From contig DASYNP010000044.1 of the NCBI GenBank assembly GCA_036008465.1, positions 1 through 64,000 on the forward strand: DNA of 64,000 nucleotides, in the 5' to 3' direction. This DNA comes from DASPSM01 sp036008465. GTDB lineage: Bacteria > Planctomycetota > Planctomycetia > Planctomycetales > Planctomycetaceae. The notes under the pieces are model-generated. The model did no database searches. It was not told the origin of the DNA and saw only the letters and a program-made list of their open reading frames with translations. The stretch's first letter is position 1. Each line of letters starts with the position of its first letter. Positions 39,532-49,800 of this stretch are shown here, piece after piece. Position numbers and translations under genes: made by a program.

Positions 39532-40439
39532 CAGGCCTGCTCCAGCGCTTTCAAGAAGACTTCTTCGAGCGTGCTGCGCTGTGGCCGCAGATTGCGAATC
39601 TGTACGCGCTCTTGAGCGGCAACCTCCCACAGCAATTGTTGCGTGCGACCCTCGGGAATTTGCACGAGCAACGAGTCGTCCCGCATCTGAGCACCGCACC
39701 CGAGCGCGGACAGTCGCTCGGCGAATGGACGGGCGTCGGCCTTGAGTCGCACCTCGAAGCTGCGGTTGTGCAGCTGTTTCAGCTGCTGAATGTTGCCTTC
39801 CGTGAGCAGCTTGCCCTTCCCCAGGACAATGATCTCTTCACACACCGATTCAACGTCTGGCAAGAGGTGGCTGGAGAACAACAGGCTCATCCCCTTGTTG
39901 TGAACCAGGTCCCGCGCCAGCTCGAGCAGGTCTTCGCGGCCGCGGGGATCCATGCCGTTGGTCGGCTCGTCGAGAATCAAGAGCTGCGGATCGTGGACGA
40001 TCGCGGAGGCCAACTTGAGCCGTTGCTTCATTCCGGTCGAGTACGATTCGACTTTGCGATACCGGGCCTCGCCCAGCCCGACATAGTCGAGGACTTCGTG
40101 CGAGCGCTGCATCGCGTCCTTGGTCGACATGCCGACCAGCTCGCCCGCATAGGTAACAAACTCGACCCCCACCACGTGGGGAAACAGGCACTCATCCTCG
40201 GGCACAAAACCGACGGCCCGCCGGATGTCGAGCTGCCGGTGTTTGAAGTCCATTCCCAAAACCTGGCCCGAACCGCGATCGACGCGGGTGAGCCCCAAGA
40301 GCGAACGGATCATGGTGGTCTTGCCGGATCCATTCGGCCCCAAAAGCCCGATCGCCCCTGCCGGCGCGGTAACCGACAAATTGTCGAGCGCGACGACCGA
40401 GCCGTAGGTCTTTGTCACGCCTTCGAACTGAAACAGCAT
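39531..40439 (-). CDS. ABC transporter ATP-binding protein, module 1
   Basis: 302 aa. Walker A LLGPNGSGKTT, Q-loop in VGFVPEDECLFP, signature YSTGMKQRLKLASA, Walker B LLILDEPTNGMDP and switch His in FSSHLLPDV. Belongs to the same CcmA-like group as module 2. Located 17 bp after the O-methyltransferase stop. The tandem arrangement of two ATPase-permease pairs suggests two linked exporters, or one complex of two heteromeric halves. Confidence 0.93.
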   Translation of the reverse strand: MLFQFEGVTKTYGSVVALDNLSVTAPAGAIGLLGPNGSGKTTMIRSLLGLTRVDRGSGQVLGMDFKHRQLDIRRAVGFVPEDECLFPHVVGVEFVTYAGELVGMSTKDAMQRSHEVLDYVGLGEARYRKVESYSTGMKQRLKLASAIVHDPQLLILDEPTNGMDPRGREDLLELARDLVHNKGMSLLFSSHLLPDVESVCEEIIVLGKGKLLTEGNIQQLKQLHNRSFEVRLKADARPFAERLSALGCGAQMRDDSLLVQIPEGRTQQLLWEVAAQERVQIRNLRPQRSTLEEVFLKALEQA

Positions 40440-40456
40440 AATTCGCGTGTTTAGAG

Positions 40457-41482
40457 CTAGGGCTTGATCGCCAGGACGGCGTCCAGCGGGGACGGATTGC
40501 GGCTGCCGCGCACGCCGCGGAAGCCAACCTGATGGAGCAGTTCGGCATATTCGGACAGGGTCCGCTCCTTGCCTTCGGTGCAGACGAGCATGTTGAGCGA
40601 TTGCATCTGGGCCCAGCTCGGTCCGGATTTGTCGTCGTCGAGCAGCTTTTCGGCGACGAGCAGGCCGCCACCACTCGGCAGCCGCTCGAAGACGCGAGAA
40701 AGCAGTCGCAGAATCTTGGCTTCGGTCCAGTCGTGCAGGATGCGTCCCAAGCTGAACAGGTCGGCAGCGGGCAACGGATCCTGAAAAAAGTCGCCGCCTT
40801 CAAAACGGATGCGCTCGGCGACGGCCGACGCGCCCACGATTTCCCGGGCCAGCGGCAGGGCTTCGGGCAGGTCGTAAACGGTCGCCGTCAAACCAGGATA
40901 TTGTTGGCACGCGGCAATCGCCAGATGGCCCGTCCCCCCGCCCAGGTCAACCAGGTGTTTGAACGGTTTCAGGTCGAAGGTCGCCACCACGTGCGGCGAG
41001 CTGATTTGACCGAAGCCGTGCATGCCCATCAGAAACTCGCGCAGCGACTCCTCGGTGCGGTAAAAGGCCGAAAACAGCGGGCCGTCGAGTCCGTACGTCT
41101 GCTTCCAGCGGTTGGTTCCTTCGCGAACGGCGTCTTTCAGGTTGGCCCACATGCTCCACATGACGTCGTTGGAATAGTTCACGTAGCCGGTTAGCCGATC
41201 GGGACTCTGGCTGCACAAATAGGCCGACGCTTCGGGGGTATTCGCATAATCGGCCCCGTTCTTGGCCAACAATTTGAGACCGACGCAGGCGTCGAGCAGC
41301 CGCTCCAAAGCATCGGCGTTGGCATGCAACTGGTCCGCGAGGGCATTGGCAGACTGGGCCCGCTCAGCGAGAGCGTCGAACACGCCAAGCGAGACGGCGT
41401 CGAACATGGTCTTTGACAGGCGAAACGCGAACAAGAGGGCCAGGACATTTTGGGGATTGGGCTTGGGAGAATTGCCGGCCAT
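40457..41482 (-). CDS. SAM-dependent O-methyltransferase-like protein
   Basis: 341 aa, with an N-terminal winged-helix dimerisation domain (LSKTMFDAVSLGVFDALAE, LLAKNGADYANTPEA) and a C-terminal SAM-binding domain. Motif I is VDLGGGTGHLAIA; FSLGRILHDWTEAK contains the catalytic-type His; VAEKLLDDDKSGP is the usual late motif. Such enzymes include acetylserotonin and hydroxyneurosporene methyltransferases, so the natural substrate could be a small phenol or carotenoid. It lies immediately before the two ABC modules, which may export its product (inference). Confidence 0.85.
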   Translation of the reverse strand: MAGNSPKPNPQNVLALLFAFRLSKTMFDAVSLGVFDALAERAQSANALADQLHANADALERLLDACVGLKLLAKNGADYANTPEASAYLCSQSPDRLTGYVNYSNDVMWSMWANLKDAVREGTNRWKQTYGLDGPLFSAFYRTEESLREFLMGMHGFGQISSPHVVATFDLKPFKHLVDLGGGTGHLAIAACQQYPGLTATVYDLPEALPLAREIVGASAVAERIRFEGGDFFQDPLPAADLFSLGRILHDWTEAKILRLLSRVFERLPSGGGLLVAEKLLDDDKSGPSWAQMQSLNMLVCTEGKERTLSEYAELLHQVGFRGVRGSRNPSPLDAVLAIKP

Positions 41483-41518
41483 CGATTTCCAATCACGCGT
41501 CTTTTTGCGGAAGCGAGT

Positions 41519-41917
41519 TCAATACCACTTCTTCTCGGTGTTACCGCTCGACGCGTCGACGCCCATTTTCAGGACGGACAACTCGATCGGTGTCAGCCGG
41601 GTAAACAGTTCGACCGTGATCCGCTGGAGTTGAGCGTCGATGGGTTCGATCGTCCGAACGAGCCCGCGGACCTCTTTGTCGAACCGTTGCACGACGTGGT
41701 GCAGCTTAATCTTGATCTGGTCCTGCGGATTCAGTCCGGGCGGTCCCTCCAGGACGAGCTGACTCGTGTCGACCCCGCGCAAGACGGCATCGTAACCAGC
41801 GCGCATCATGTCCATTTCGCGGATGACGCGGGCCGTCGTGCGCGCGGTCGGCTTCGGGCCTGCTCCGGGCGCCTTCGGGGACGGGGACTGTTCGGGCGTT
41901 TGTTCGGCATTGCTCAC
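41519..41917 (-). CDS. Hypothetical protein (132 aa)
   Basis: No family recognised. The first 30 residues are low-complexity and Pro/Ala-rich (NAEQTPEQSPSPKAPGAGPKPTARTT). The rest is helical, with IREMDMMRAGYDAVLRGVDTSQLVL and IKIKLHHVVQRFDKEVRGLVRTIEPIDAQLQRI. The frame is open up to 42034, but that part covers a palindromic repeat, so GTG 41917 is taken as the start. Lies between hslU and the methyltransferase on the same strand. Confidence 0.6.
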   Translation of the reverse strand: MSNAEQTPEQSPSPKAPGAGPKPTARTTARVIREMDMMRAGYDAVLRGVDTSQLVLEGPPGLNPQDQIKIKLHHVVQRFDKEVRGLVRTIEPIDAQLQRITVELFTRLTPIELSVLKMGVDASSGNTEKKWY

Positions 41918-41942
41918 GGCCGCACCCCGCTCTGTGTTGCGA

Positions 41943-42029
<87 letters not shown>

Positions 42030-42054
42030 CCCAAACGTGTGTTCGCTAGTTCCG

Positions 42055-43398
42055 TCAGAGAATGAACTTGGTCAGGTCTTCGTTTGCCGTGATCGCTTCG
42101 AGCTTGTCTTTGACGTAATCGCCGTCGATCGTAATGGTCTTCTTCGCTGCGTCGGGAGCGGCAAAGCTCACGTCCTCGAGCAGTCGCTCGAGTAACGTAT
42201 AGAGGCGTCGGGCGCCGATGTTTTGGCTGGTCTGGTTGACGTGGAAGGCGATGTCGGCCAACGCCTCGACGCCCTCTTTCTTGAATTTGAGCTTTACGCC
42301 GTCGGTCGCGAGTAAGAGTTCATATTGTCGCGTGAGCGACGTGGCCGGCTCCGTGAGGATCCGCACGAAGTCGTCGCGAGTCAAATCTTTCAGTTCCACG
42401 CGAATCGGAAAGCGCCCCTGTAGCTCGGGCATCAGGTCCGAGGGCTTCGATTTGTGGAACGCTCCCGCGGCGATAAACAGGATGTGGTCGGTCTTGATCG
42501 AACCGTAACGGGTCTGCACGGTTGTCCCTTCGACAATCGGCAATAAATCGCGCTGCACGCCTTGCCGGCTGACGTCGGGGCCGCGCCCGCCCTCTTCGGG
42601 TCCGCAGACTTTGTCGATCTCGTCTAGAAAGACGACGCCTGACCGCTCGGCCAAACGCAGCGCCTCTTCGTGCACCGCGTCCTTGTCGACTAACGCTTCG
42701 ATTTCCTGATCCAACAGCACGCGGCGGGCTTCGCGGACCTTGAGCTGCCGCTTGGAGCTTTGCCGGGGCATGATCTTTTCCAGCATGCCCTGCAGGTCCA
42801 TGTCCATTTGTTCCATACCCATGTTGGAAAAGATCTGCACCGGCGCCGTGCGCTGCTCGACAGTGATCTCGACGGTCTGATCTTCGAGGTCGCCCGCGCG
42901 CAGCTTCTCACGCAGTTTTTCTTTGGTTCGCTCCCGGCGTTGGCCGGCCGCTTCACGCTCGGGGCTGTCGCCCTGCCATTCGGTGGAGGGAACGAGCAGG
43001 TCGAGCAGCCGATCTTCGACGCGCTCGACGGCATGGGTTTCGACCTCAGCCCGCTTCTTGTTGCGAACGAGGTTGTTGGCTGCTTCGACCAGGTCGCGGA
43101 TGATGCTCTCGACGTCGCGGCCGTAGTACCCAACCTCGGTGTAGCGGGAGGCTTCGACTTTAACGAACGGGGCGCCCATCAGATTGGCCAGCCGGCGCGT
43201 AATCTCTGTCTTGCCGACGCCGGTGGGGCCGATCATCAAGATGTTCTTCGGAGTGACCTCCTTGCGGACGTCGTCGGACAGCTTCTGCCAGCGCCAGCGG
43301 TTTCGCAGCGCGATGGCCACAGCTCGCTTGGCCGCGTCCTGCCCGACGATGTGTTTGTCCAACTCGGCCACGATTTCTCGTGGCGTCATTTCGAACAC
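42055..43398 (-). CDS. hslU: ATP-dependent protease ATPase subunit HslU
   Basis: 447 aa AAA+ unfoldase of the HslUV (ClpYQ) protease. MTPREIVAELDKHIVGQDAAKRAVA is the family start, Walker A GPTGVGKT at 57-64, pore loop GYYGRDV at 90-96, Walker B VVFLDEIDK, and the C-terminal LTKFIL that docks into HslV. GTG 43398 is preferred as start because GGAGGAG lies 5 bases upstream, and E. coli HslU also has a few residues before MTPRE; ATG 43389 is possible. It overlaps hslV by 13 bases. Confidence 0.96.
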   Translation of the reverse strand: MFEMTPREIVAELDKHIVGQDAAKRAVAIALRNRWRWQKLSDDVRKEVTPKNILMIGPTGVGKTEITRRLANLMGAPFVKVEASRYTEVGYYGRDVESIIRDLVEAANNLVRNKKRAEVETHAVERVEDRLLDLLVPSTEWQGDSPEREAAGQRRERTKEKLREKLRAGDLEDQTVEITVEQRTAPVQIFSNMGMEQMDMDLQGMLEKIMPRQSSKRQLKVREARRVLLDQEIEALVDKDAVHEEALRLAERSGVVFLDEIDKVCGPEEGGRGPDVSRQGVQRDLLPIVEGTTVQTRYGSIKTDHILFIAAGAFHKSKPSDLMPELQGRFPIRVELKDLTRDDFVRILTEPATSLTRQYELLLATDGVKLKFKKEGVEALADIAFHVNQTSQNIGARRLYTLLERLLEDVSFAAPDAAKKTITIDGDYVKDKLEAITANEDLTKFIL

Positions 43399-43979
43399 TT
43401 CATCTCCTCCACGGCGATGTTCGCATTGGTGTAGACGTCAATTTCGGAGGCGATCACCAGCGACTTGCGGACGATCTCGGACGCACCGAGCTTGGTGTTC
43501 TGAACCAGGCCCCGAGCAGCGGCGAGCGCATAAGTCCCGCCCGAACCGATCCCGATGATGCCGTCGGACGGCTGCACGACGTCCCCCTGCCCGGTGATCA
43601 ACAGGCTGTGGTCCTCGTTCAGCACGACCATCATCGCCTCGAGCCGCCTGAGCATGCGATCGGTCCGCCAGTCGCGCGCCAGCTCCGTGGCCGCCCGCAC
43701 AATGTTGCCCGGATAGTCCTTGGCCCGGGCCTCAAAGCGCTCGAGCAGGGCAAATGCATCGGCCGTCGATCCGGCAAAACCAACCAGCACCTTGTTGTCG
43801 AGGATCCAGCGGATCTTCCGAGTGTCGGCCTTCATGATGGTGTTGCCGTACGACACCTGGCCGTCGCCGCCCAGCGCAACTTTGCCATTGAGCCTGACGC
43901 TGAGGATTGTGGTCGAACGGGCGCGGCCCGGCTGCACTTGGCCGGTATTCACAGACTCGAGATCCGATCGGTCGCTCAT
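43386..43979 (-). CDS. hslV: ATP-dependent protease peptidase subunit HslV
   Basis: 197 aa, proteasome-like Thr protease. The catalytic N-terminal Thr lies in STTILSVRLNGKVALGGDGQVSYGNT, but 22 residues precede it, so maturation would have to remove a propeptide longer than the one-Met leader of E. coli HslV. GSTADAFALLERFE and IGSGGTYALAAARGL are family blocks. Overlaps transaldolase upstream by four bases and hslU downstream. Confidence 0.95.
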   Translation of the reverse strand: MSDRSDLESVNTGQVQPGRARSTTILSVRLNGKVALGGDGQVSYGNTIMKADTRKIRWILDNKVLVGFAGSTADAFALLERFEARAKDYPGNIVRAATELARDWRTDRMLRRLEAMMVVLNEDHSLLITGQGDVVQPSDGIIGIGSGGTYALAAARGLVQNTKLGASEIVRKSLVIASEIDVYTNANIAVEEMKCSK

Positions 43980-45040
43980 CGACGGCCGGCCGTCATGAGC
44001 GCCGACCGTTTCTGGGCGATGAGCGCCAGCAGGCTCTTGAACGGGTCGGCGAATTTCTTTGTGCCTTCCTCCATCAGCACCTGCTCGAGTTTCAAGAAAT
44101 CGACCTTTTGATCGATTTCGTCGAGCACAGCCTGCGGCGGAAGCTTGTCGATCATCCGCGTAAAGGTCTTGCCCTGCATCGCTTGGACGGCAGCATTGGT
44201 GGCCGGCGGGTTCGTCTCGATGTCGGAGCCCGCAAACGCCGAGACGTACTTGTCCGGCGGATCGTGCTTATCCTTCGTCCCCGTGCTGGCGAAGATGAAC
44301 TCCTGCTGGTGCGGGAGCTTTTTGTCCTTCCAAAACTCCTGGTTTTCCTTCCAGAGCCGCTTCGCGTTGACGATGCCGACCTGCCCCTGAGCGGCGGGCG
44401 ACAGTTCGGGGACGTGCTCTTTGGTGTAAACGTCGACGCGGCTCACGAAGATGCTGTAGACCGACTTGAACCGTTCGAGGGACTTCCGCCGCTGCGCCCC
44501 GCGCCAGACATTGTCCCGGGCGATCTTGTACTGCCGATCGGAGAACAAAAGCGTCACATTCAAGGTCACGCCTTCGGCACACAACTGCTCGAGAGCCGCC
44601 AGACCTCCCGGTGTGCCCGGCACTTTGATCATGCGGTTCGTGTGCCCGGCCGACCACTTGCGGCCCAGCTCGACATAGCGGGCCGCCTTTTCTGCGACGG
44701 AAAGCTTGCACGCCGGATCTTCCAGCATCGGATCAAGCTCGAAGCTCACGTAGCCGTTGTTCCCCTTCGTCGACGCATTGACGTCGGCGAAGACCTCCTG
44801 GGCCTGGCGAACAAAATTGTCGGTCATCAGCCAGGCGACCTCTTCGTCACTCGAGCCCTTTTCCATCAGCTCGGTGAGGTGCTTGTCGAAGCGACCCGTC
44901 TTGATGAGGTCGGAAATGATGATCGGATTCGACGTGGCGCCGGTGGCCCCAAAACCCCGGTTGACCTTGATCAGGTCAGGATCGACGCTGTCGAGCCAAA
45001 GCTTCGTTCCCGTTGCAATCAGTGATTCCAAGGGTGTCAT
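43976..45040 (-). CDS. tal: Transaldolase
   Basis: 354 aa pentose-phosphate enzyme. MTPLESLIATGTKLWLDSVDPDLI with GATGATSNPIII is the usual TalA/B N-terminal block and NRMIKVPGT holds the Schiff-base Lys (K139). FSDRQYKIARDN and SRVDVYTKE follow as barrel strands. Longer than the small 220-aa class. ATG 45040 is preceded by AAAGGGA; the open frame further upstream is not used. The stop overlaps the hslV start (ATGA), so tal, hslV and hslU probably share a transcript. Confidence 0.9.
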   Translation of the reverse strand: MTPLESLIATGTKLWLDSVDPDLIKVNRGFGATGATSNPIIISDLIKTGRFDKHLTELMEKGSSDEEVAWLMTDNFVRQAQEVFADVNASTKGNNGYVSFELDPMLEDPACKLSVAEKAARYVELGRKWSAGHTNRMIKVPGTPGGLAALEQLCAEGVTLNVTLLFSDRQYKIARDNVWRGAQRRKSLERFKSVYSIFVSRVDVYTKEHVPELSPAAQGQVGIVNAKRLWKENQEFWKDKKLPHQQEFIFASTGTKDKHDPPDKYVSAFAGSDIETNPPATNAAVQAMQGKTFTRMIDKLPPQAVLDEIDQKVDFLKLEQVLMEEGTKKFADPFKSLLALIAQKRSALMTAGRR

Positions 45041-45380
45041 CGTCGGATCCCTTTCTGTTTCGAGTTCCGTTGGGCTCGCCACAATGTTGCGGCGATGGTC
45101 CGATTCTCCTCAGCGCCTGCAGGCTCGGCTACAATTGGCCCTGCGAGCCGGTCCCGCGATTCAATTGTAGGAGATTCGACCCGAACGCGCCGGTTATTTG
45201 CCGTGTCGATCATTTGCGGTGTCAATTCCAGCGCTCTTCGGGAAACACGGGTCATGGTGCCTACCGGTTCAGATTTTACGGCGCGAGCGCGTGCGGGTCG
45301 AGTTTCGCTCTGATCGAAATCGAGGCCGGTCGACTCCAGACGCGGCGAGTTCGATCGGCAATTTTGAGGAAAGTGGTTTC
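45041..45380. other. Divergent intergenic region, tal / purB
   Basis: 340 bp between divergent genes. Presumably holds promoters for both, but I see no clear -35/-10 pair, operator or hairpin. Upstream open frames here belong to N-terminal extensions that lack support. Confidence 0.5.
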
Positions 45381-46829
45381 GTGGCGAGTCACAGCCAGTC
45401 CCGGCATGAGTTTTACGAGAATCCTCTGATCACCCGTTACGCCTCGCAGGCGATGAGCCGGCTCTGGTCGGCGCAGCGAATTCACTCGACATGGCGCAAG
45501 CTGTGGGTGGCGCTCGCCGAAGCCGAACGCGAACTCGGACTGCCGATCACCCAGGCGCAAATCGACGAACTGGCGGCGGCGGTCGACGACATCGACTTCG
45601 ACGTCGCGGCTCGCTACGAGCGCGAGCTGCGACATGACGTGATGGCCCATGTCCACACGTATCGCGACCGCTGCCCAGGGGCCGGGGGAATTCTCCACCT
45701 GGGGGCGACCAGCGCTTTTGTCACCGACAACACCGAGCTGATTCTGATTCGCGAGAGCCTGCAGCTCGTGCGACGCGGGCTGGTCGCGGTTATCGATGGG
45801 CTGGCCCGTTTCGCCGAAAAATACCGCGACTTGCCCTGCCTCGGGCTGACGCACCTGCAGGCGGCCCAGCCTACGACCGTCGGCAAGCGGGCGACCCTTT
45901 GGTGTTACGATCTGGTGCTCGACCTCGAAGAAGTCGAGCACCGGCTGGCTTGCCTCAAATTCCGCGGTGCCAAAGGCGCGACCGGCACTCAAGCCGGCTT
46001 TCTTTCGCTCTTCGACGGGGACCATTCGAAGGTCGAAGAGCTCGATCGGCACGTCGCCCAGAAGATGGGATTTGCGGCGTCTTATCCGGTCACCGGTCAA
46101 ACCTACTCGCGAAAAGTCGACGCCCAAGTCTTGGCGGTGCTCGCCGGCATTGGGCAATCCGCGCACAAAGCGGGGACCGATTTGCGAATTCTTCAAAGCC
46201 GCAAGGAGATCGAAGAGCCGTTTGAAACGAAACAGATCGGTTCCTCTGTGATGGCGTACAAGCGGAATCCGATGCGCTCGGAGCGGATGTGCGCACTCTC
46301 GCGGTTTGCGATCAGTCTCGCCGCGAACGCCGAGAATACGGCCGCGACTCAATGGATGGAACGCACGCTCGACGATAGCGCCAACCGCCGCCTCTCATTG
46401 CCGCAAGCCTTCTTGGCAATCGACGCGGTGCTGACGCTCTACGGCAATATCGTCGGCGGATTGGTCGTCCACCCACGGGTAATCGAGCGGAATCTTCGCG
46501 AGGAATTGCCCTTCTTGGCGACGGAGGAGATCCTGATGGCCGGCGTGCGCGCCGGCGGCGACCGCCAGGTGCTTCACGAACGGATTCGCGTCCACAGCCA
46601 GGAAGCAGCACGCCGCGTGAAGGACGAAGGGGCTGCCAACGACCTGTTCGGGCGGCTCAAGTCGGACCGCGCGTTTGCCGGCGTGGATCTCGAGGGCGCG
46701 CTCGATGCTCGTAACTTCGTGGGGCGGGCCCCCGAACAAGTCGACGCGTTCGTGCGCGACCTGGTCGATTCGATTCGGTCAACCTACTCGGCTGATCTCG
46801 CAGGGTCGCGCGGCGACGTTCGCGTGTGA
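45381..46829 (+). CDS. purB: Adenylosuccinate lyase
   Basis: 482 aa fumarase/aspartase-superfamily enzyme acting twice in purine synthesis (SAICAR and adenylosuccinate cleavage). YENPLITRYAS and the WRKLWVALAEAEREL helix open the protein; DVMAHVHTYRD and HLGATSAFVTDN are conserved active-site blocks; LTHLQAAQPTTVGKRATLW has the catalytic His; GSSVMAYKRNPMRSE (about 287-301) is the superfamily signature. GTG 45381 has GAGGAAAG at 8 bases. This is the AMP-type ADSL resembling the eukaryotic/B-type sequence. Confidence 0.95.
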   Translation: MASHSQSRHEFYENPLITRYASQAMSRLWSAQRIHSTWRKLWVALAEAERELGLPITQAQIDELAAAVDDIDFDVAARYERELRHDVMAHVHTYRDRCPGAGGILHLGATSAFVTDNTELILIRESLQLVRRGLVAVIDGLARFAEKYRDLPCLGLTHLQAAQPTTVGKRATLWCYDLVLDLEEVEHRLACLKFRGAKGATGTQAGFLSLFDGDHSKVEELDRHVAQKMGFAASYPVTGQTYSRKVDAQVLAVLAGIGQSAHKAGTDLRILQSRKEIEEPFETKQIGSSVMAYKRNPMRSERMCALSRFAISLAANAENTAATQWMERTLDDSANRRLSLPQAFLAIDAVLTLYGNIVGGLVVHPRVIERNLREELPFLATEEILMAGVRAGGDRQVLHERIRVHSQEAARRVKDEGAANDLFGRLKSDRAFAGVDLEGALDARNFVGRAPEQVDAFVRDLVDSIRSTYSADLAGSRGDVRV

Positions 46830-46880
46830 ATGGCCCACAGTGAATGGGCCAATGTGAATGGCTCGGGAAAGCGGTCAACC

Positions 46881-49800
46881 CTAAACCCCCGGGCTGGCGG
46901 GTGGCACAAAGGAGCTCTCGCTGGCTTGCCAGAGGTAGACTCCGCAACGACCTCCCGCTGTCACAGTTGCCGCGACGACCGTCTGGCCGTCCGCTGCAAA
47001 GGCGATCGTTGTGACCTCCTTCATCTCAGTGGGAAATGGCAGCGTGCACAGGACGTGACCGCTCTCCATCTCGGCAAGGACGATTCCGGCTTTCGATCCG
47101 AGCGCCAGCGTGCGTCCGTCGCGTGAGGAAGCCATTGCATATCCAGGGACCGAAACGACACCGGCCACCGTAAATTGGCGAACGATGGCTCCAGTCTCGC
47201 AAGAGAGGGCCGCGACGTACCCGCCGGTGCCCTGACCAATCACGCTTTGTTCGTCCTTGCTGAAGGCCAGGGAATGAATCGTCTCGCCAAATCCGCTGAT
47301 CGTGGCCATGCGTTTCGGATCGGGGAGGCGATACAAGTCGATTTGTGCATCGTGATTCTTGCCGACGGAGGCGAAGAGGTTCTTGCTCGGAGAAAATGCA
47401 AAGAGGGCGGCGTTCGATCGGAGCGGGATTGTCCGCACAAGCGCTGCCGTTTGAGCGTCGCGAATTTGGAGCCGCACTTCCGCGGGACTGCCTTGCCGCT
47501 CCTGGGAAACGAGAGTCGAGCCGCCGGGACTGAAGAAGAGACAGTCGACTGCGCCCGCGTCGAGTTGGAACTTCGGGTTTCCCGTCTTGGCGTCAACGAC
47601 GCAAATCCGATCGCGGCCCTTTTCAGCCCGGTGCTCGCCGTACGCGATGGCGTTGCCGTCGGGGCTCAAAGCGACGTCGTGAAAGCGGCGAGTTCCCGCA
47701 GACGCGAGCGTTCGCAATCGTTTGGCCTGTGAACGAGAGATATCCCATACCGCGAGTTCGCCGTCAGCCCCGTCTTTCGCGCCGGACGCGTCGGCGGCGA
47801 CGACGATTCGACTTCCGTTCGCTGAAATTGCCAAACGGGCAGCGGGTGAACCCGGCGGAACATCGAGCTGCGTCCGGTGAAAACTCTGCCGTGCGGAACA
47901 ATCCCAGAGGACGAGCTCACCTGTCCCGTCACTGGTCGCCACCAATTTGCCGTCGGGTGAGAAGGCCGCGCACCAGAACGAGGCCCCGGTGCCGAACGGG
48001 TCCCAAGTCTCGCCGGTCGTCAGATCGACGAGCTTCGAGGCAAACTTGTCGCCGGCGGTCAGCAGCGATGAATCGTCTTTGGTAAACCCCACGGCTCGGA
48101 CGAAATGGCTTTGAAAGTGGTCGTCTAAGTGCATCTGCGAGAGAGTTTCGCTGTTATCGATCCGGTAGATTCGCGCCCCGTTCGTGTGACCGACCGCAAG
48201 GAACGGACCATCATGGCTGAAGCTCACGGCAAGCGCGCGGCCGGAGACGTTCAAGAGCGCCAACGGACGAGGCGGTGTGGAGAACTGCCACAACCGCACC
48301 ATCGAATTCCCGCAGGCCATGGCGAGCAGTTGGCCGTCGCGGGAAAACGCAAGGTCGTCGACTCGTCCCCCTGGAGCGGCGATGAGTTTTTCGAGCTGGC
48401 GCCGCGCGGCGCAATCCCACGTCGTGAGCACGCCATCGCGTGCGGCACAGGCAAGCAGGCCATTCACGGGATTGAAAGCAACGCCGACCACTTCTTCGGT
48501 GTGTTTCCAAAGAATGTCATGAGGTTTTCCTGTAGCGCCATCCCAGAGCCTAACGGTTCCGTCGTCCCCCGCCGTCGCCAGCAGTTTCCCGTCTGGCGAA
48601 AACGCGACGCAATTGACCTCGTTGGTGTGCCCGGCGAGGGTGAAACGGAGCTGCCCGGTCTCGACGTCCCAGACCCGTGCCTTTGTGTCGGCCGACGCCG
48701 TCGCCACCGACTTCCCATCCGGCGAGAAGCAAACGAAGTAGGCCGTGCCGTCGTGCGCTGAAATTGTGCGCACCGCGCGAAACATCGGTGCGTAGCTGCG
48801 TGGGGCGGTGATCTTCCACAGATAGCGCCATTCAAAGCCGCGAAGATCCTCTTCCCCCTGTTGTGGAATGTACTTGGCGAGGAGCTGACGGGCCTGATTG
48901 GCGGTCGCCTGGCGGGCCAGGACGTCCACTTCCCGGCGGTCGAGCAGGAGAGAAGCCTGGTGAATGTCTTCCGGGTAAGCCCCGCGAAGTGCGGCGACAG
49001 GCCGTGGCTCCCCCGCGGTGCGAGGTTGCCACACGATAATTTCGCCGTCACGAGTCCGAATGATGATCACCACGATGCCAGCGAGTATCGCCAGGGCGGC
49101 AAACGCGCTGAGCACGAGCCCTGCCGGCGATGACTGTCGACGCAATCGCCGGATAACCCGGGTGACCGAGTGCAAGCGCCGGGCGCAAACTGGCTCGCCC
49201 TTGAGGAAATGCCCCAAATCCTCCGCAAGCTCGGCCGCGGATGGATAGCGATTTGCGGAATTCTTCTCTAAACATTTGAGGCAGATCGCCTCGAGGTCTC
49301 CCGGGACATCCCGCCTCACTTGAGTCAGGGGCAGCGGTTCGTCGGTCAGCACGCGCCGCAACGTGTCGACGTCGCTTCGGCCCTCGATCGGTCGTCGACC
49401 CGTCAGCAGCTCGTAGAGAATGACGCCCAGCGAGTAGACGTCGGCCGGCGGTCCGACCTCACTAGAGCGGCCTTCCGCCTGCTCGGGTGCCATATACGCG
49501 GCCGTTCCGAGCACGGCCTGACTGGCGGTGACCCCTTCCTCGGAATCGAACAGCTTGGCGATCCCGAAGTCGCTCACTCGAGGCGTGAACGATTCCGCCG
49601 CCAAGTCGTCGACGCACGGGTCCGAGGACTGGTGGGTCGGCGGCGCGAGCAACACGTTCGATGGCTTCAAGTCTCGGTGCACAATGCCAGAGCGGTGAGC
49701 ATGGGCGACCGCCTCGGCCAACAACAGCGTCCATTGGACGGCCGTTCGAATGGGAGCCTTCTGATGGGCCTTGGCACTTTGACTGAGCCAGACGGCTAGA

